Counted from the first letter of the stretch, positions 20,160 through 28,607 are shown. The stretch is DNA of 64,000 nucleotides from Bacillus sp. es.034 (GCF_002563655.1 NZ_PDIY01000001.1:1297501-1361500); one strand, 5' to 3'. A program made the numbers and translations. Notes: generated by a model not told the origin, from the sequence alone.

Positions 20160-21502
20160 GCCCTTTTTTCTCCCTTCCACCCTACAGATCCGGATCGCTC
20201 CAGCTTATCCCACGCCTGAGGCTTGTAGAAATAAGATAATGTCCCATACACAACAAAGGCCAGGTTAATCATTCGGTAAATAAAGATTTCAAAAGGGAGG
20301 AAGAGCAGGATGCGCCCAATATCTTTTTTTGAAAATGTAATGTTATGCAGATGACAAATATAAATCGTTGTAATGCTTTGGTACATAAAAAGGAAAACCG
20401 CCGTAAACCCGAGTAGGATCAATAAAATGAAGTTTCCCCTGTTCATCAAGAGCACAAAGGGAGTGATGATGACCGGGAAGGCGTTGAGAGTGCCGATCAG
20501 AAACTGATCCAGGAGAAAGAAGATAGAGAAACGTTTTGAAAATTTGTGAAAATAACATCTGCGATAGTGAACGAGGCAATCAATAAAGGCCTTCTGCCAC
20601 CGGACCCTTTGTTTGAACATATCCCTGAATGTACTGGGGCATTCCGTATAACAGATGGCACCCGGGGCAAAGGCAATCTTCTCTTTTCGTCCGTTTTCTT
20701 CGATCCACTTATGGAGCTTTAAGGTAATATCCATATCCTCTCCGATTGTGCTCCGGAACCCTTTGATTCTAAAGAGGGTCCCCCTCCTGAAGGCTCCAAA
20801 AGCTCCAGCAATCACCGTTATGGCACCGACAGTGGCCTGAGCCCGTTTATGAAGGAAGAATGCAGTTAAATATTGGAGGAACTGGTATCTTATAATGCCG
20901 CTTACCTGAAAGGTAGGTCTTAATTGATGCAGTTCACCCGTGAATGCCTGAGCTATCATGACGTTTCCACCCGAGGCGATGACTTCCCTTTCTTGGAAAA
21001 CAGCATTCATTTCTGATAAGGCATTCGTTTCCAACATACTGTCTGCATCGAGGGTAATGACAATCTCATTTTTGCTAAAATTGATTCCGGCATTGAGTGC
21101 ATCTGCTTTCCCACCGTTTACCTTGTCCAGTACGAAGATGCCGGAATATTTAGCAGAACGATAGACATTGAGTATTTCCTTATGCTTCAGTCTGCTGTCT
21201 ACAGGTCGATAATATGCCTTCAAATCAAGGGTTTGATTCAATACCTCGAGGGTTTGGTCTATGGACCCGTCATTGACAATGACGAGCTCGGCACCACGGT
21301 GATCCTGATGAAGAAAACCTTGTATACAATTCCCGATCACCTTGTCTTCGTTATAGGCAGGGACAATGACAGAAAAGCTGTGATTCTTAAAGACGGCCTT
21401 TTTCTTCTTTTTTTCATTCTTGAAAATAGGAATGATGATATATACGGTCTGGAACAACACAAAAGCGATGAATATAGCGAATGTGAGATAGAGAAAAAAC
21501 AT
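20156..21502 (-). CDS. Processive family 2 glycosyltransferase (PgaC/IcaA-like polysaccharide synthase)
   Basis: 448 aa. One N-terminal membrane segment (~3-25), a cytoplasmic GT2 domain (~40-290) and several C-terminal membrane segments. Motifs of processive synthases are visible: VPAYNE, VNDGS (first Asp), TLDADS (DxD), GEDMDI (catalytic Asp) and QRVRWQ (Q-x-x-RW). It polymerises a UDP-sugar, by family UDP-GlcNAc into a beta-linked glycan, and extrudes it. The coupled deacetylase supports a PNAG-like product; the GH16 partner would instead fit a beta-glucan. ATG start close behind the GH16 stop. Confidence 0.9.
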   Translation of the reverse strand: MFFLYLTFAIFIAFVLFQTVYIIIPIFKNEKKKKKAVFKNHSFSVIVPAYNEDKVIGNCIQGFLHQDHRGAELVIVNDGSIDQTLEVLNQTLDLKAYYRPVDSRLKHKEILNVYRSAKYSGIFVLDKVNGGKADALNAGINFSKNEIVITLDADSMLETNALSEMNAVFQEREVIASGGNVMIAQAFTGELHQLRPTFQVSGIIRYQFLQYLTAFFLHKRAQATVGAITVIAGAFGAFRRGTLFRIKGFRSTIGEDMDITLKLHKWIEENGRKEKIAFAPGAICYTECPSTFRDMFKQRVRWQKAFIDCLVHYRRCYFHKFSKRFSIFFLLDQFLIGTLNAFPVIITPFVLLMNRGNFILLILLGFTAVFLFMYQSITTIYICHLHNITFSKKDIGRILLFLPFEIFIYRMINLAFVVYGTLSYFYKPQAWDKLERSGSVGWKGEKRA

Positions 21503-21507
21503 AGCAT

Positions 21508-22377
21508 TTATCTCTCCTTACTGTTTGCTTGATAGACCCTTACATAGTCGATCAGAAATTCTTTTGTGGAGCTATCATTAGGATCCGGTGGACCGGGCCA
21601 CGTTCCGCCAATGGCTGTATTTATATAAAGAAATAAGGGGGTGTCAGGTGAATACATTTTCGTTTCAAAAACGACTTCACCATCAAGGGTCCACGAAATG
21701 TTATCCTTCTCCCAAATCAATCCATACGTGTGAAAGTCATCAGAAAAATTGGTTTCGCTAATGTATGTTGAGTAGTCTCTCTGTTTTTCTCCATTTGAAT
21801 CTGTCCAGTGAACGACAAAATAAATTTCATTCGGCACCTGTCCGATATTTTCCATGATATCAATCTCAGGAAGCCATTTTTCACTATTGGAATTTACGAG
21901 CCATAAAGCAGGGAAAATTCCAGTTCCTTCAGGGATCTTTGCCCGTATTTCCACTTTTCCGTAAGTGAATTCAAAGAGATCTTCTGTGGTGATGGCCCCG
22001 GATGTGTAGTTTCTCTCTTTGAACCGTTCTTTTTTAGATTGTATAACCAGATGTCCATCCCTGATTTTCAGATTGTCAGGAGAGTAGTATTGTAACTCTT
22101 CATTCTTATCTGAAGCCCAATCCTGCAAGTTCCACCTGCTTTTGAAATCATAGCTGTCAAAATCATCGTTCCATACTAATGACCAGGGGCTTTCTTCTTT
22201 TTCTTCTGCCGATAACGCCTTTGGGGGAAGTTCCACTTCTCTTTTCATCACTTCACTTTCCTTTGTTCCCCCTTCCGTACTTTCGAATTTTTTCTTTACG
22301 GAATCAAGAAGATCTTCTTGATTAGAACAACCCGAGACTGTGAGCATCGCCAGTAATATCCCTGCTATTAATCGAAT
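21508..22377 (-). CDS. GH16 beta-glucanase lipoprotein, probable ATT start
   Basis: About 289 aa. A GH16 domain spans ~80-285: the catalytic ExDxxE signature is PEIDIMEN, with WNDDFD near the start and TAIGGTWPGPP near the end. These enzymes cleave beta-1,3 (or mixed) glucans. The only ATG (22347) lies inside the lipobox segment. Reading upstream in frame from ATT (22375-22377) gives RLIAGILLAMLTVSGC, a complete lipoprotein signal, with AAAGGGGGA 6-7 nt before the ATT. I therefore propose ATT initiation (or a mutated ATG). First gene of the operon; a GTTC-N8-GAAC palindrome lies ~80 bp upstream. Confidence 0.82.
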   Translation of the reverse strand: MRLIAGILLAMLTVSGCSNQEDLLDSVKKKFESTEGGTKESEVMKREVELPPKALSAEEKEESPWSLVWNDDFDSYDFKSRWNLQDWASDKNEELQYYSPDNLKIRDGHLVIQSKKERFKERNYTSGAITTEDLFEFTYGKVEIRAKIPEGTGIFPALWLVNSNSEKWLPEIDIMENIGQVPNEIYFVVHWTDSNGEKQRDYSTYISETNFSDDFHTYGLIWEKDNISWTLDGEVVFETKMYSPDTPLFLYINTAIGGTWPGPPDPNDSSTKEFLIDYVRVYQANSKER

Positions 22378-22457
22378 CGTACTTCCCCCTTTTTAGAGAA
22401 TAAGGATATTTCCCCTTTATTAAGAACATCTTGACGCAATCCTTGGAGAATGCATTT

Positions 22458-22473
22458 GTTCTGTATTGAGAAC
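22458..22473. promoter_or_regulatory. GTTC-N8-GAAC operator upstream of the exopolysaccharide operon
   Basis: GTTCTGTATTGAGAAC: inverted repeat GTTCT-N6-AGAAC, each arm matching 6 of 7 positions of the SinR half-site GTTCTYT. A further half-site (TAAGAAC, 22421-22427) lies between it and the GH16 start. Confidence 0.55.
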
Positions 22474-22547
22474 AATTGTAACAAAAAAAAATAAAGGGGT
22501 AAAGAATAAACAAGTCATTGTGAAAGTAAATTTGTTTTCCCCCATAT

Positions 22548-22706
22548 TTAATGAGTGTTGAATGTCTTCCACTGGTCGTACTCATGGATGGCCATTCCAC
22601 CAAAACCGGATTGACCGGCATACCATTTGTTCGATATCCAGTTGAGCACCGTGAAATCTCTCCATTTCATCTGCTTCATCATTGAAATCCAACCTGATCC
22701 CTTGTT
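22548..22706 (-). pseudogene. Remnant of a larger protein (C-terminal fragment)
   Basis: A 52-codon open stretch on the minus strand, preceded by an in-frame TGA and without a proper start, encodes a compact aromatic-rich sequence (NKGSGWISMMKQ..., NWISNKWYAGQSGFGGMAIHEYDQW). It reads like the C-terminal end of an enzyme domain; a glycoside-hydrolase-like origin is only a guess. It lies directly upstream of the exopolysaccharide operon and may be a decayed former member. Confidence 0.45.
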
Positions 22707-22862
22707 TCAACGGGTTTTGTAAAGAAAAAAAGACAGGTCACGACGAAGGTGATGAAATAGGTTCGTTTCTTCACTTTCCATGCTCCTTATTTGAAAAAAG
22801 ATACATTATCATGCTCTCCACCAATTTTCTTCGGCAAACATGATGATCACTATAGACTATGT

Positions 22863-22911
22863 AAAAACACAAGAAAAGAGCCGGTCAGACCGGCTCTTTT
22901 CTTGTGTTTTT
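22863..22911. terminator. Bidirectional terminator overlapping the DUF192 gene end
   Basis: A near-perfect long hairpin: AAAACACAAGAAAAGAGCC pairs with GGCTCTTTTCTTGTGTTTT around a short loop. The DUF192 gene stops within its left arm, so the hairpin encodes its last residues. Confidence 0.9.
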
Positions 22912-23244
22912 AATGATTTGTCCTTCCTTTATTCCAAGTAGCTTGATACTGCCTGCAGGGAGCTCTAAAACAGAATGTGCCTGTTTGACGGGGGAGGTTA
23001 TTTTCCAGGGCTGTAAGTCTGGCACGAGTTTGATCACTTTTTGTTCTCGATCGAGGAATGCTGCGTCAATGGGGAAGTTCATAAAGAACATATGAATGGA
23101 GTTGCAAGGAATGATCCAGAGCCCTTCTTTTTCCAGGGGGCGCCTTCTAAACATCAACCCCTTTAATCTGGAGGAAAAGCGATCGGCCTTCTTTAATGAA
23201 TAGGGAATTATTTGATATAAAGTGGTTTCCTCCGAGTCTTTCAT
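22885..23244 (-). CDS. DUF192 family protein
   Basis: 119 aa. A clear DUF192 protein: RLKGLMFRRRPL, the PCNSIHMFFMNFPIDAAFLD core, and a C-terminal ELPAGSIKLLGIKEGQII. The biochemical role of the family is unknown. Here it is divergent from the flp/tad operon, with ~200 bp between. No signal peptide is seen. Confidence 0.85.
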   Translation of the reverse strand: MKDSEETTLYQIIPYSLKKADRFSSRLKGLMFRRRPLEKEGLWIIPCNSIHMFFMNFPIDAAFLDREQKVIKLVPDLQPWKITSPVKQAHSVLELPAGSIKLLGIKEGQIIKNTRKEPV

Positions 23245-23345
23245 CCTATCTCTCCTTTAAAAATATAAAGATAGACCTACTATACATCAGAAAACGATTG
23301 GTTCTCAATAGCGAATTATGTCGATTTTTTTATAAGCTAAGACTA

Positions 23346-23404
23346 TTTACATGTTCATTATAATGAACTATTATGAGTGTACGAGGTAGTTCTTAAAAAA
23401 GAAC
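23346..23404 (+). promoter_or_regulatory. tad operon promoter with two GTTC-N8-GAAC operators
   Basis: TTTACA (23346-23351), a 17-bp spacer and TATTAT (23369-23374). The spacer is filled by the perfect palindrome GTTCATTATAATGAAC (23353-23368). A second, GTTCTTAAAAAAGAAC, lies at 23389-23404 just past the expected start site, 36 bp centre to centre; its reverse strand contains an exact GTTCTYT half-site. Two operators placed on the promoter imply strong repression, possibly by a SinR-type regulator. Confidence 0.65.
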
Positions 23405-23444
23405 AACCGGTAAAATCTAATGGACATAAAGGGAGGAAATACAA

Positions 23445-23600
23445 ATGGTAAACAAAATGAGGCAGTTAGTGATGGAAGAGGAAGGGCAAGGGTTGTCGGA
23501 GTATGGGTTGGTGTTAGCTGGTGTAGTGACAGTAGTTGCTGCAGCAATAGTTTTATTAAGAACAGAAATTACTGATTTATTTACAAACCTCTTACCTTAA
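23445..23600 (+). CDS. flp: Flp-type major pilin
   Basis: 51 aa, normal for Flp pilins. The leader MVNKMRQLVMEEEG ends at the prepilin peptidase site; cleavage before QGLSEYG leaves Glu+5 and Tyr+6, the Flp signature. The hydrophobic stretch LVLAGVVTVVAAAIVLL follows, then a short tail. GGGAGG lies 8 nt before the ATG. It is the first gene of the tad operon and is followed by a hairpin that may favour its mRNA over the downstream genes. Confidence 0.93.
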   Translation: MVNKMRQLVMEEEGQGLSEYGLVLAGVVTVVAAAIVLLRTEITDLFTNLLP

Positions 23601-23620
23601 TATACTTAGTTTCTACTATT

Positions 23621-23652
23621 TCTCAAGCCTTATTCCCAAATGAGGCTTGAGA
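23621..23652 (+). other. Intercistronic hairpin after flp
   Basis: TCTCAAGCCT / AGGCTTGAGA, a perfect 10-bp stem with a 12-nt loop and only a short AT tail. Probably a leaky terminator or 3' stabiliser raising pilin expression relative to the assembly genes. Confidence 0.6.
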
Positions 23653-23673
23653 TTAAAAACGAGGTCGATTCCA

Positions 23674-24186
23674 TTGATTATCTATACAACTCTCAGTCTG
23701 TTATTAGGCATATCCCTAATAACAGACATCAAAAATAGAAAAATATTAAACGTTGTCACTTTACCCACTATCCTAATCGGCCTCCTATTCCATTCCATTA
23801 CACAAGGATGGAATGGATTTTTTTTTAGCGGTGCGGGCTTGCTGATGGGGATCGGAACACTGCTTATTCCGTTCTTACTTGGCGGCATGGGGGCAGGGGA
23901 CGTGAAGCTGATGGGTGCGGTCGGGGCCCTGATGGGACCTGTGTTCACTCTAAAAGCATTTGTTGTCGTGGCCCTTATAGGAGGTTTGATTTCTTTGATC
24001 CTGATCATGAAGAAAAATGGCCTTATGGATTCTCTTAGAAGCTTATATCTCTTCCCGGTTTTGTTATCAGGAACAAAAGGAATGATTCACTTGAAGCCTG
24101 ACGCGAAATCGTCCATTGCCTTTCCTTACGGTGTCCCGATCGTCATTGGAACGTTAATGACAGTGGTTTGGGGTGTTGTCTCTTGA
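23674..24186 (+). CDS. tadV: Prepilin peptidase (TadV/CpaA, A24 family)
   Basis: 170 aa with about six membrane segments. Both catalytic aspartates are visible: ITDIKNRKI (~21) and GAGDVKLMGA (~78, the GxGD motif). It removes the Flp leader and, by family, processes TadE-like pseudopilins. TTG 23674 is chosen: GAGGT lies 8 nt upstream and the protein then starts at the first membrane segment. The in-frame TTG 23647 overlaps the upstream hairpin. The stop overlaps the tadE start. Confidence 0.92.
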   Translation: MIIYTTLSLLLGISLITDIKNRKILNVVTLPTILIGLLFHSITQGWNGFFFSGAGLLMGIGTLLIPFLLGGMGAGDVKLMGAVGALMGPVFTLKAFVVVALIGGLISLILIMKKNGLMDSLRSLYLFPVLLSGTKGMIHLKPDAKSSIAFPYGVPIVIGTLMTVVWGVVS

Positions 24187-24536
24187 AAAGTGAAAAAGGC
24201 CAGTCTCTTGTGGAATTTGCGTTTGTGCTGCCGCTCCTTTTATTGCTTATCTTTGGGATTGTTGATTTTGGAAGGTACTTCCACGCTGCGTTAACGGTGG
24301 ACCATGCCGGCCGTGAAGCGGCGAGGGCTGCCAGTGTAGGAAAGAGTGATGTGGTGGGGGTTGCTGTGAGGAACGGTTCGAGCATCGGTTTGAGTGCCGG
24401 GCAGGTACAGTTTTCGAAATCCACAGAGGAAGCTACCGTTCGCATCGTCTACCCGGTCACATTTATTACACCTGTTATAGGATCCCTTGTTGGAACTTTA
24501 CAAGTGGAAGATACCACAGTAATGAGGATTGAATGA
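24183..24536 (+). CDS. tadE: TadE-like pseudopilin
   Basis: 117 aa. Short leader MKSEKG followed by QSLVEFAFVLPLLLLLIFGIV, the TadE prepilin-like segment with Glu+5, then DFGRYFHAA and the REAARAAS region typical of TadE. A minor pilus component. TTG 24183 overlaps the tadV stop (TTGA); GGGGTG lies upstream. Its own stop overlaps the next start (ATGA). Confidence 0.9.
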   Translation: MKSEKGQSLVEFAFVLPLLLLLIFGIVDFGRYFHAALTVDHAGREAARAASVGKSDVVGVAVRNGSSIGLSAGQVQFSKSTEEATVRIVYPVTFITPVIGSLVGTLQVEDTTVMRIE

Positions 24537-25447
24537 TGATGAGCCGATTAAAATCTCTATTGATGAATGAACAGGGAAATATAGCGGTGACGGCAGCCTT
24601 ATTTATGGTCGTTTTGTTAGGGATGGTGGGGCTTGCTTTGGATGGGGGAAAGATTTATGCCGAAAAGAGCTCCCTGCAAAAAGCCCTGGATGCCTCCGTT
24701 TTAGGGGGAGTACAGGTCATTGCCAGTAAAGGGGAAGCAGAAGCGGTCACAGTGGCGAAAAACCTTGGAGCCAAAAACGGCCATTCCCTCGTTGGAGGTA
24801 CATTTTCCACTACCGGCAAATCGATAAAAGTCAGTCAGGAAGTGAAGGTTCCACTCACATTTGCCAGGTTTCTGGGTTTCAACGAAGCGACGGTTTCCGC
24901 TTCTGCCAAAGCGATTGCGGCGCCTCTGAAGAAAGGGATGAGGATTACCCCGATTGCGGTGGAAAAGGATTCGTTGCCATCTAATACGGAATTGAAATGT
25001 GAGAATACCGGAAAAAATCATGGAAACTGCGGCTACCTAGCCTTCGACGGCAGAGGGGCAAGCAATCTTAAAGACAATATCATAAACGGGGTGGAAGTTT
25101 CGGTTGGGGAACTTGGGACGGTTGAAACCGAGCCGGGACAGAAGTGGGGACCCGTTCAGGATGCCTTTGAAACCCTGATCAGCCGTGACGCCGGTAAGCC
25201 CCATTGTCAAAGCGCTGCTACGGCCGACAAACAATGTGCCCGTGTCATTTATATCGTCGTCATCGATACATGGGAAGGGGTTAATGGCCGGGATACAGTA
25301 AATGCTGTGGGATTGGCGGCCTATTGGCTGGAAGGCATGCCTGAGAAGAAAAGGGTAACAGGTAAGTTCCTTAAAATGGTCACTCAAGGAGATAGTGATG
25401 AATCGGCCCCTGATTATGGGTTATATGGTGTGAAATTGGTTGAGTAA
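24533..25447 (+). CDS. tadG: TadG-like pilus assembly protein
   Basis: 304 aa. N-terminal segment NEQGNIAVTAALFMVVLLGMV (the TadE/TadG-like Pfam region), then DGGKIYAEKSSLQKALDASVL, usual for TadG-type proteins. The extracellular part has an isolated pair of Cys-containing loops (KCENTGKNHGNCGYL; HCQSAATADKQC) that may form disulfides. The von Willebrand-type domain of long TadG proteins is not evident at this length. Translationally coupled to tadE. Confidence 0.85.
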   Translation: MMMSRLKSLLMNEQGNIAVTAALFMVVLLGMVGLALDGGKIYAEKSSLQKALDASVLGGVQVIASKGEAEAVTVAKNLGAKNGHSLVGGTFSTTGKSIKVSQEVKVPLTFARFLGFNEATVSASAKAIAAPLKKGMRITPIAVEKDSLPSNTELKCENTGKNHGNCGYLAFDGRGASNLKDNIINGVEVSVGELGTVETEPGQKWGPVQDAFETLISRDAGKPHCQSAATADKQCARVIYIVVIDTWEGVNGRDTVNAVGLAAYWLEGMPEKKRVTGKFLKMVTQGDSDESAPDYGLYGVKLVE

Positions 25448-25477
25448 ACTCTTTATTACTAGTAGCGGGAGGATATT

Positions 25478-26065
25478 ATGAAAACGAAGCGTATATGGAT
25501 GTGGTCATTTGTATTTGGAATCATTGCGGCACTTGTCGCTTATATCGTCGTCATTCCGGCACCTGCACCGGTTCCTGCTTCCACGACTACGGCGGTGAAG
25601 GACGATGGGAAGGAGAAGCAGGACGAAAAAGAGCCTGAAGTGCCAAGCAGGGAAATGAATAATAAAATGATTCCCGTTGCGGAGGGTATGAGGGCAATCT
25701 CCCTTAAAGTCGCTCTGGAACAGGGCGTTTCAGGGTATATTGAGCCAAATTCACATATTGATATCATTGCCTTTGAATCAACCATTGATGGGAAAACCAA
25801 GAAAGAAATGAGAACAGCAAATGTCCTACTGCAAAATGTGAAAGTCTTGACTTCAGGCAAATCAGCAGATGGACCGGATGAAGCCTTACGATATGAAACG
25901 GTAACCGTGGAGGTAACACCTGCACAAGGGGCTGAACTCAGTTTAGCTTCTAAGGACAAGGACGGATTCTACTTTATGCTACGGGGTAAAGAGGACACGA
26001 AACTAGAAAAAGACCCAATTTCATTTTCAAGGGAAGTCTTTAAAGAAGGGGAGAGTGAGGAATAG
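25478..26065 (+). CDS. cpaB: CpaB/RcpC-like Flp pilus assembly protein
   Basis: 195 aa. N-terminal membrane anchor (~7-28), a Pro/Ala-rich then charged linker (~29-58), and a compact SAF/RcpC-type domain (MIPVAEGMRAISLKV; GVSGYIEPNSHIDII). It is short compared with ~250-300 aa for proteobacterial CpaB. In Gram-positives it presumably stabilises the pilus path through the wall. Ribosome binding site GGGAGG about 6 nt upstream. Confidence 0.85.
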   Translation: MKTKRIWMWSFVFGIIAALVAYIVVIPAPAPVPASTTTAVKDDGKEKQDEKEPEVPSREMNNKMIPVAEGMRAISLKVALEQGVSGYIEPNSHIDIIAFESTIDGKTKKEMRTANVLLQNVKVLTSGKSADGPDEALRYETVTVEVTPAQGAELSLASKDKDGFYFMLRGKEDTKLEKDPISFSREVFKEGESEE

Positions 26066-27258
26066 TGATTAATTGGTTTTATTACTCAGATACCAACACA
26101 GCTCCGGGGGACCTGGAGTTACTCCTTCAGAAACAGTCATACGAACTCCACCAATTTCCACAATGGGAGGACTTGATTTACCGGATTAAAGAAACGGATC
26201 ATTCCATTCTATTCCTTAAAGCCAATGCCATCTATGACGGATTCGAGCTATGTCAGGAAATTTCGATCCTGTTTCCTCATCTCTATATCATTTTAATCGT
26301 GCCTGATCATATGGAGAATGCAAGAAAAGCCATGAATGTGGGGGCATCCAATATTCTTCGTCATTCCTCGGAACAAGGAGAGAAAAAGGAGGTCATCGAT
26401 CAAGCCGTTAAATACTTAAAGCTCCGTGAAAGTGGAGTGAACTTTCATCTTGCGAAAAATTGTAAAGTCATATCGGTCTGCAGTCCTAAAGGAGGGATCG
26501 GTCGAACCACTACGGCAGTCAACCTGGCAGTGACGTATGCCCAGATGGGAAAAAAGGTAGGGATGCTTGACGCCAACCTTCAATTTGGTGATCTGAATAT
26601 GCATTTTGATATCAGACCGAATGGAACGCTTTACGAATGGGTGAAGGAAGAGTATGAGCGACATAGCTATTCCATCGATAAATACCTGGTTTTACATGAC
26701 AGCGGTGTCTCGATCCTACCGGCACCCCTCAGACCGGAATTTTTCGAAATGATCACCGAGACTCATATAGAGAAGGTGATCGAAGAAATGAAAATGATGT
26801 TTGATATTTTAATCATCGATATCCCTTCCTATTTATCAGAAGTTCATTTGAAGTGTCTGGAACGCTCAGAAGAATGCCTTTTATTGGTGACGAATGACCT
26901 TCCTGTATTGAAACGCAGCAAGCTTTACATTGAAGCCCTGGATTCCTTCCAGCTTAGGGAAAAGATAAAAATCATTCATTTACTCAGTAAGAAGAATAAG
27001 CAGGTTGATTCAACCAAAATGGAAAGAATTCTGGAAGCAGCCGTATTCTCAACATTGCCGATTCAAGAAGCAGTGATCTCTCAATCGGTTAACCTCGGGG
27101 TACCGGTCGTCCTTTCACATCCACGTAAACCGATCGGGAAGAGTTTTCTCACATTAGCGAAAAAGCTTAGCGAGCCGACTGCAACTTTAAAACAAGAGGT
27201 CCCGCCAAAAACGAAAAAAGGCGTCAAGCAATTAGTCCCTATGAAAGGAAGGGTGTAG
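26065..27258 (+). CDS. tadZ: TadZ/CpaE-like MinD-type ATPase
   Basis: 397 aa. An N-terminal receiver-like atypical domain (~1-120) is followed by a MinD/ParA ATPase domain. The deviant Walker A motif is CSPKGGIGRTTTAVNLA (~138); the usual second Lys (GKT) is Arg, while the signature Lys of KGG is kept. DANLQFGDLNM and DILIIDIPSY supply the other nucleotide motifs. TadZ localises the Tad machine to its assembly site. GTG start overlaps the cpaB TAG by one base. Confidence 0.87.
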   Translation: MINWFYYSDTNTAPGDLELLLQKQSYELHQFPQWEDLIYRIKETDHSILFLKANAIYDGFELCQEISILFPHLYIILIVPDHMENARKAMNVGASNILRHSSEQGEKKEVIDQAVKYLKLRESGVNFHLAKNCKVISVCSPKGGIGRTTTAVNLAVTYAQMGKKVGMLDANLQFGDLNMHFDIRPNGTLYEWVKEEYERHSYSIDKYLVLHDSGVSILPAPLRPEFFEMITETHIEKVIEEMKMMFDILIIDIPSYLSEVHLKCLERSEECLLLVTNDLPVLKRSKLYIEALDSFQLREKIKIIHLLSKKNKQVDSTKMERILEAAVFSTLPIQEAVISQSVNLGVPVVLSHPRKPIGKSFLTLAKKLSEPTATLKQEVPPKTKKGVKQLVPMKGRV

Positions 27259-27259
27259 G

Positions 27260-28606
27260 ATGGCCGTCTTCAGCAAGGTTGCTCAAAATCAAAATCAAAA
27301 CCAAAACGGTAAGCATCACGTTGAAGCCAAGCTGAGAGCTCCTAAAACAAAGGAGTTCTGGGAAATGGGATCCAGACTGCATCACTATATAATAGAAGAA
27401 GTGAAGAAATATCCCGGTCTGAGTGAGGACGAGGAAAAAAGTAAAATAAAAGAATGGAGTGAAGAATTTATAAATGAAGAAGGGGGGCGTTTGACCTTTG
27501 AAGAAAAAAATCAACTTATTGAAGCGGTGGAAGATGAGCTTCTTGGGTACGGGCCGATCACCCCTCTTTTGGAAGACTCCTCTGTTTCAGAGATTATGGT
27601 CAACGGGCCCCATCAAATCTACTACGAGCAACATGGAAAGCTGATTCGAAGCTCATTCACCTTCAGGGACGATCAGCATGTTCAGAGAATCATCGAAAAA
27701 ATTGTTTCACCCATCGGCCGAAGGGTAGACGAGAGTTCTCCCATGGTGGATGCCAGGCTTCCAAATGGTTCCCGTGTTAATGCGATTATCCCTCCTCTTT
27801 CATTAAAAGGCCCGATCGTGACAATAAGGAAATTTTCCGAGACGCCTTTTTTAATAGAAGATTTAATCCAATTTGAGACATTGAATCATGATATGGCAGA
27901 ATTTCTTAAAGTATGTGTATTGGGACGCTTGAATATCTTTATCAGTGGGGGGACAGGTTCAGGAAAAACATCTTCCCTGAATGTCCTTTCCTCGTTCATT
28001 CCTCAGGATGAGAGAATCGTGACCATTGAAGATGCAGCAGAACTGCAGCTCTCCCAAGACCATATTATCTCTCTTGAATCCAGACCCACCAATATTGAAG
28101 GAAGAGGGGAAATCACGATCCGGGATCTCGTCCGCAATGCGCTGAGGATGCGTCCCGATCGGATTGTGGTAGGAGAAGTGAGGGGGACAGAAGCACTTGA
28201 TATGCTTCAAGCGATGAACACCGGCCATGATGGAAGCTTGAGTACGGGGCACGCCAACTCGCCACGTGATATGCTTGCCCGTCTGGAAACCATGGTCATG
28301 ATGGCCGGGTTTGATTTGCCGGTGCGGGCAATCCGGGAACAGATTGCCAATGCCATCGATGTCATCGTCCAACAGGTACGTCTGAAGGATGGGTCAAGAA
28401 AAATCACCCATATTACAGAAGTGCAGGGGATGGAAGGAGAAACCATCGTTCTTCAAGACCTTTTTCATTTCAAGGAAACCGGTTGGTCCCCTGATGGGAA
28501 AGTACAGGGAAGGTTTGTCTCCACAGGGATTCGGCCAACATTCATCGAACAACTTGAAGGAAATGGCTTAACAGTATCCTCTTCCTGGTTCAAGGGGGAG
28601 TGGTAA
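27260..28606 (+). CDS. tadA: TadA/CpaF secretion ATPase
   Basis: 448 aa. Type II/IV secretion-type ATPase that powers Flp pilus assembly. An N-terminal domain (~45-200) contains the TadA/CpaF motif DELLGYGPITPLLED and SEIMVNGP. The catalytic domain has Walker A SGGTGSGKTS (~232), the ASP box, RIVVGEVRG (Walker B) and GSLSTGHAN (His box). The unusual N-terminus has Gln-Asn repeats (NQNQNQNQN), a possible slippage site. Starts 1 base after the tadZ stop. Confidence 0.95.
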   Translation: MAVFSKVAQNQNQNQNGKHHVEAKLRAPKTKEFWEMGSRLHHYIIEEVKKYPGLSEDEEKSKIKEWSEEFINEEGGRLTFEEKNQLIEAVEDELLGYGPITPLLEDSSVSEIMVNGPHQIYYEQHGKLIRSSFTFRDDQHVQRIIEKIVSPIGRRVDESSPMVDARLPNGSRVNAIIPPLSLKGPIVTIRKFSETPFLIEDLIQFETLNHDMAEFLKVCVLGRLNIFISGGTGSGKTSSLNVLSSFIPQDERIVTIEDAAELQLSQDHIISLESRPTNIEGRGEITIRDLVRNALRMRPDRIVVGEVRGTEALDMLQAMNTGHDGSLSTGHANSPRDMLARLETMVMMAGFDLPVRAIREQIANAIDVIVQQVRLKDGSRKITHITEVQGMEGETIVLQDLFHFKETGWSPDGKVQGRFVSTGIRPTFIEQLEGNGLTVSSSWFKGEW

Positions 28607-28607
28607 T

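Noticed and set aside
22322-22621. Minus-strand 99-codon ORF before the GH16 gene
   Set aside because: It covers the regulatory palindrome and the 5' end of the GH16 lipoprotein in another frame; no ribosome binding site.
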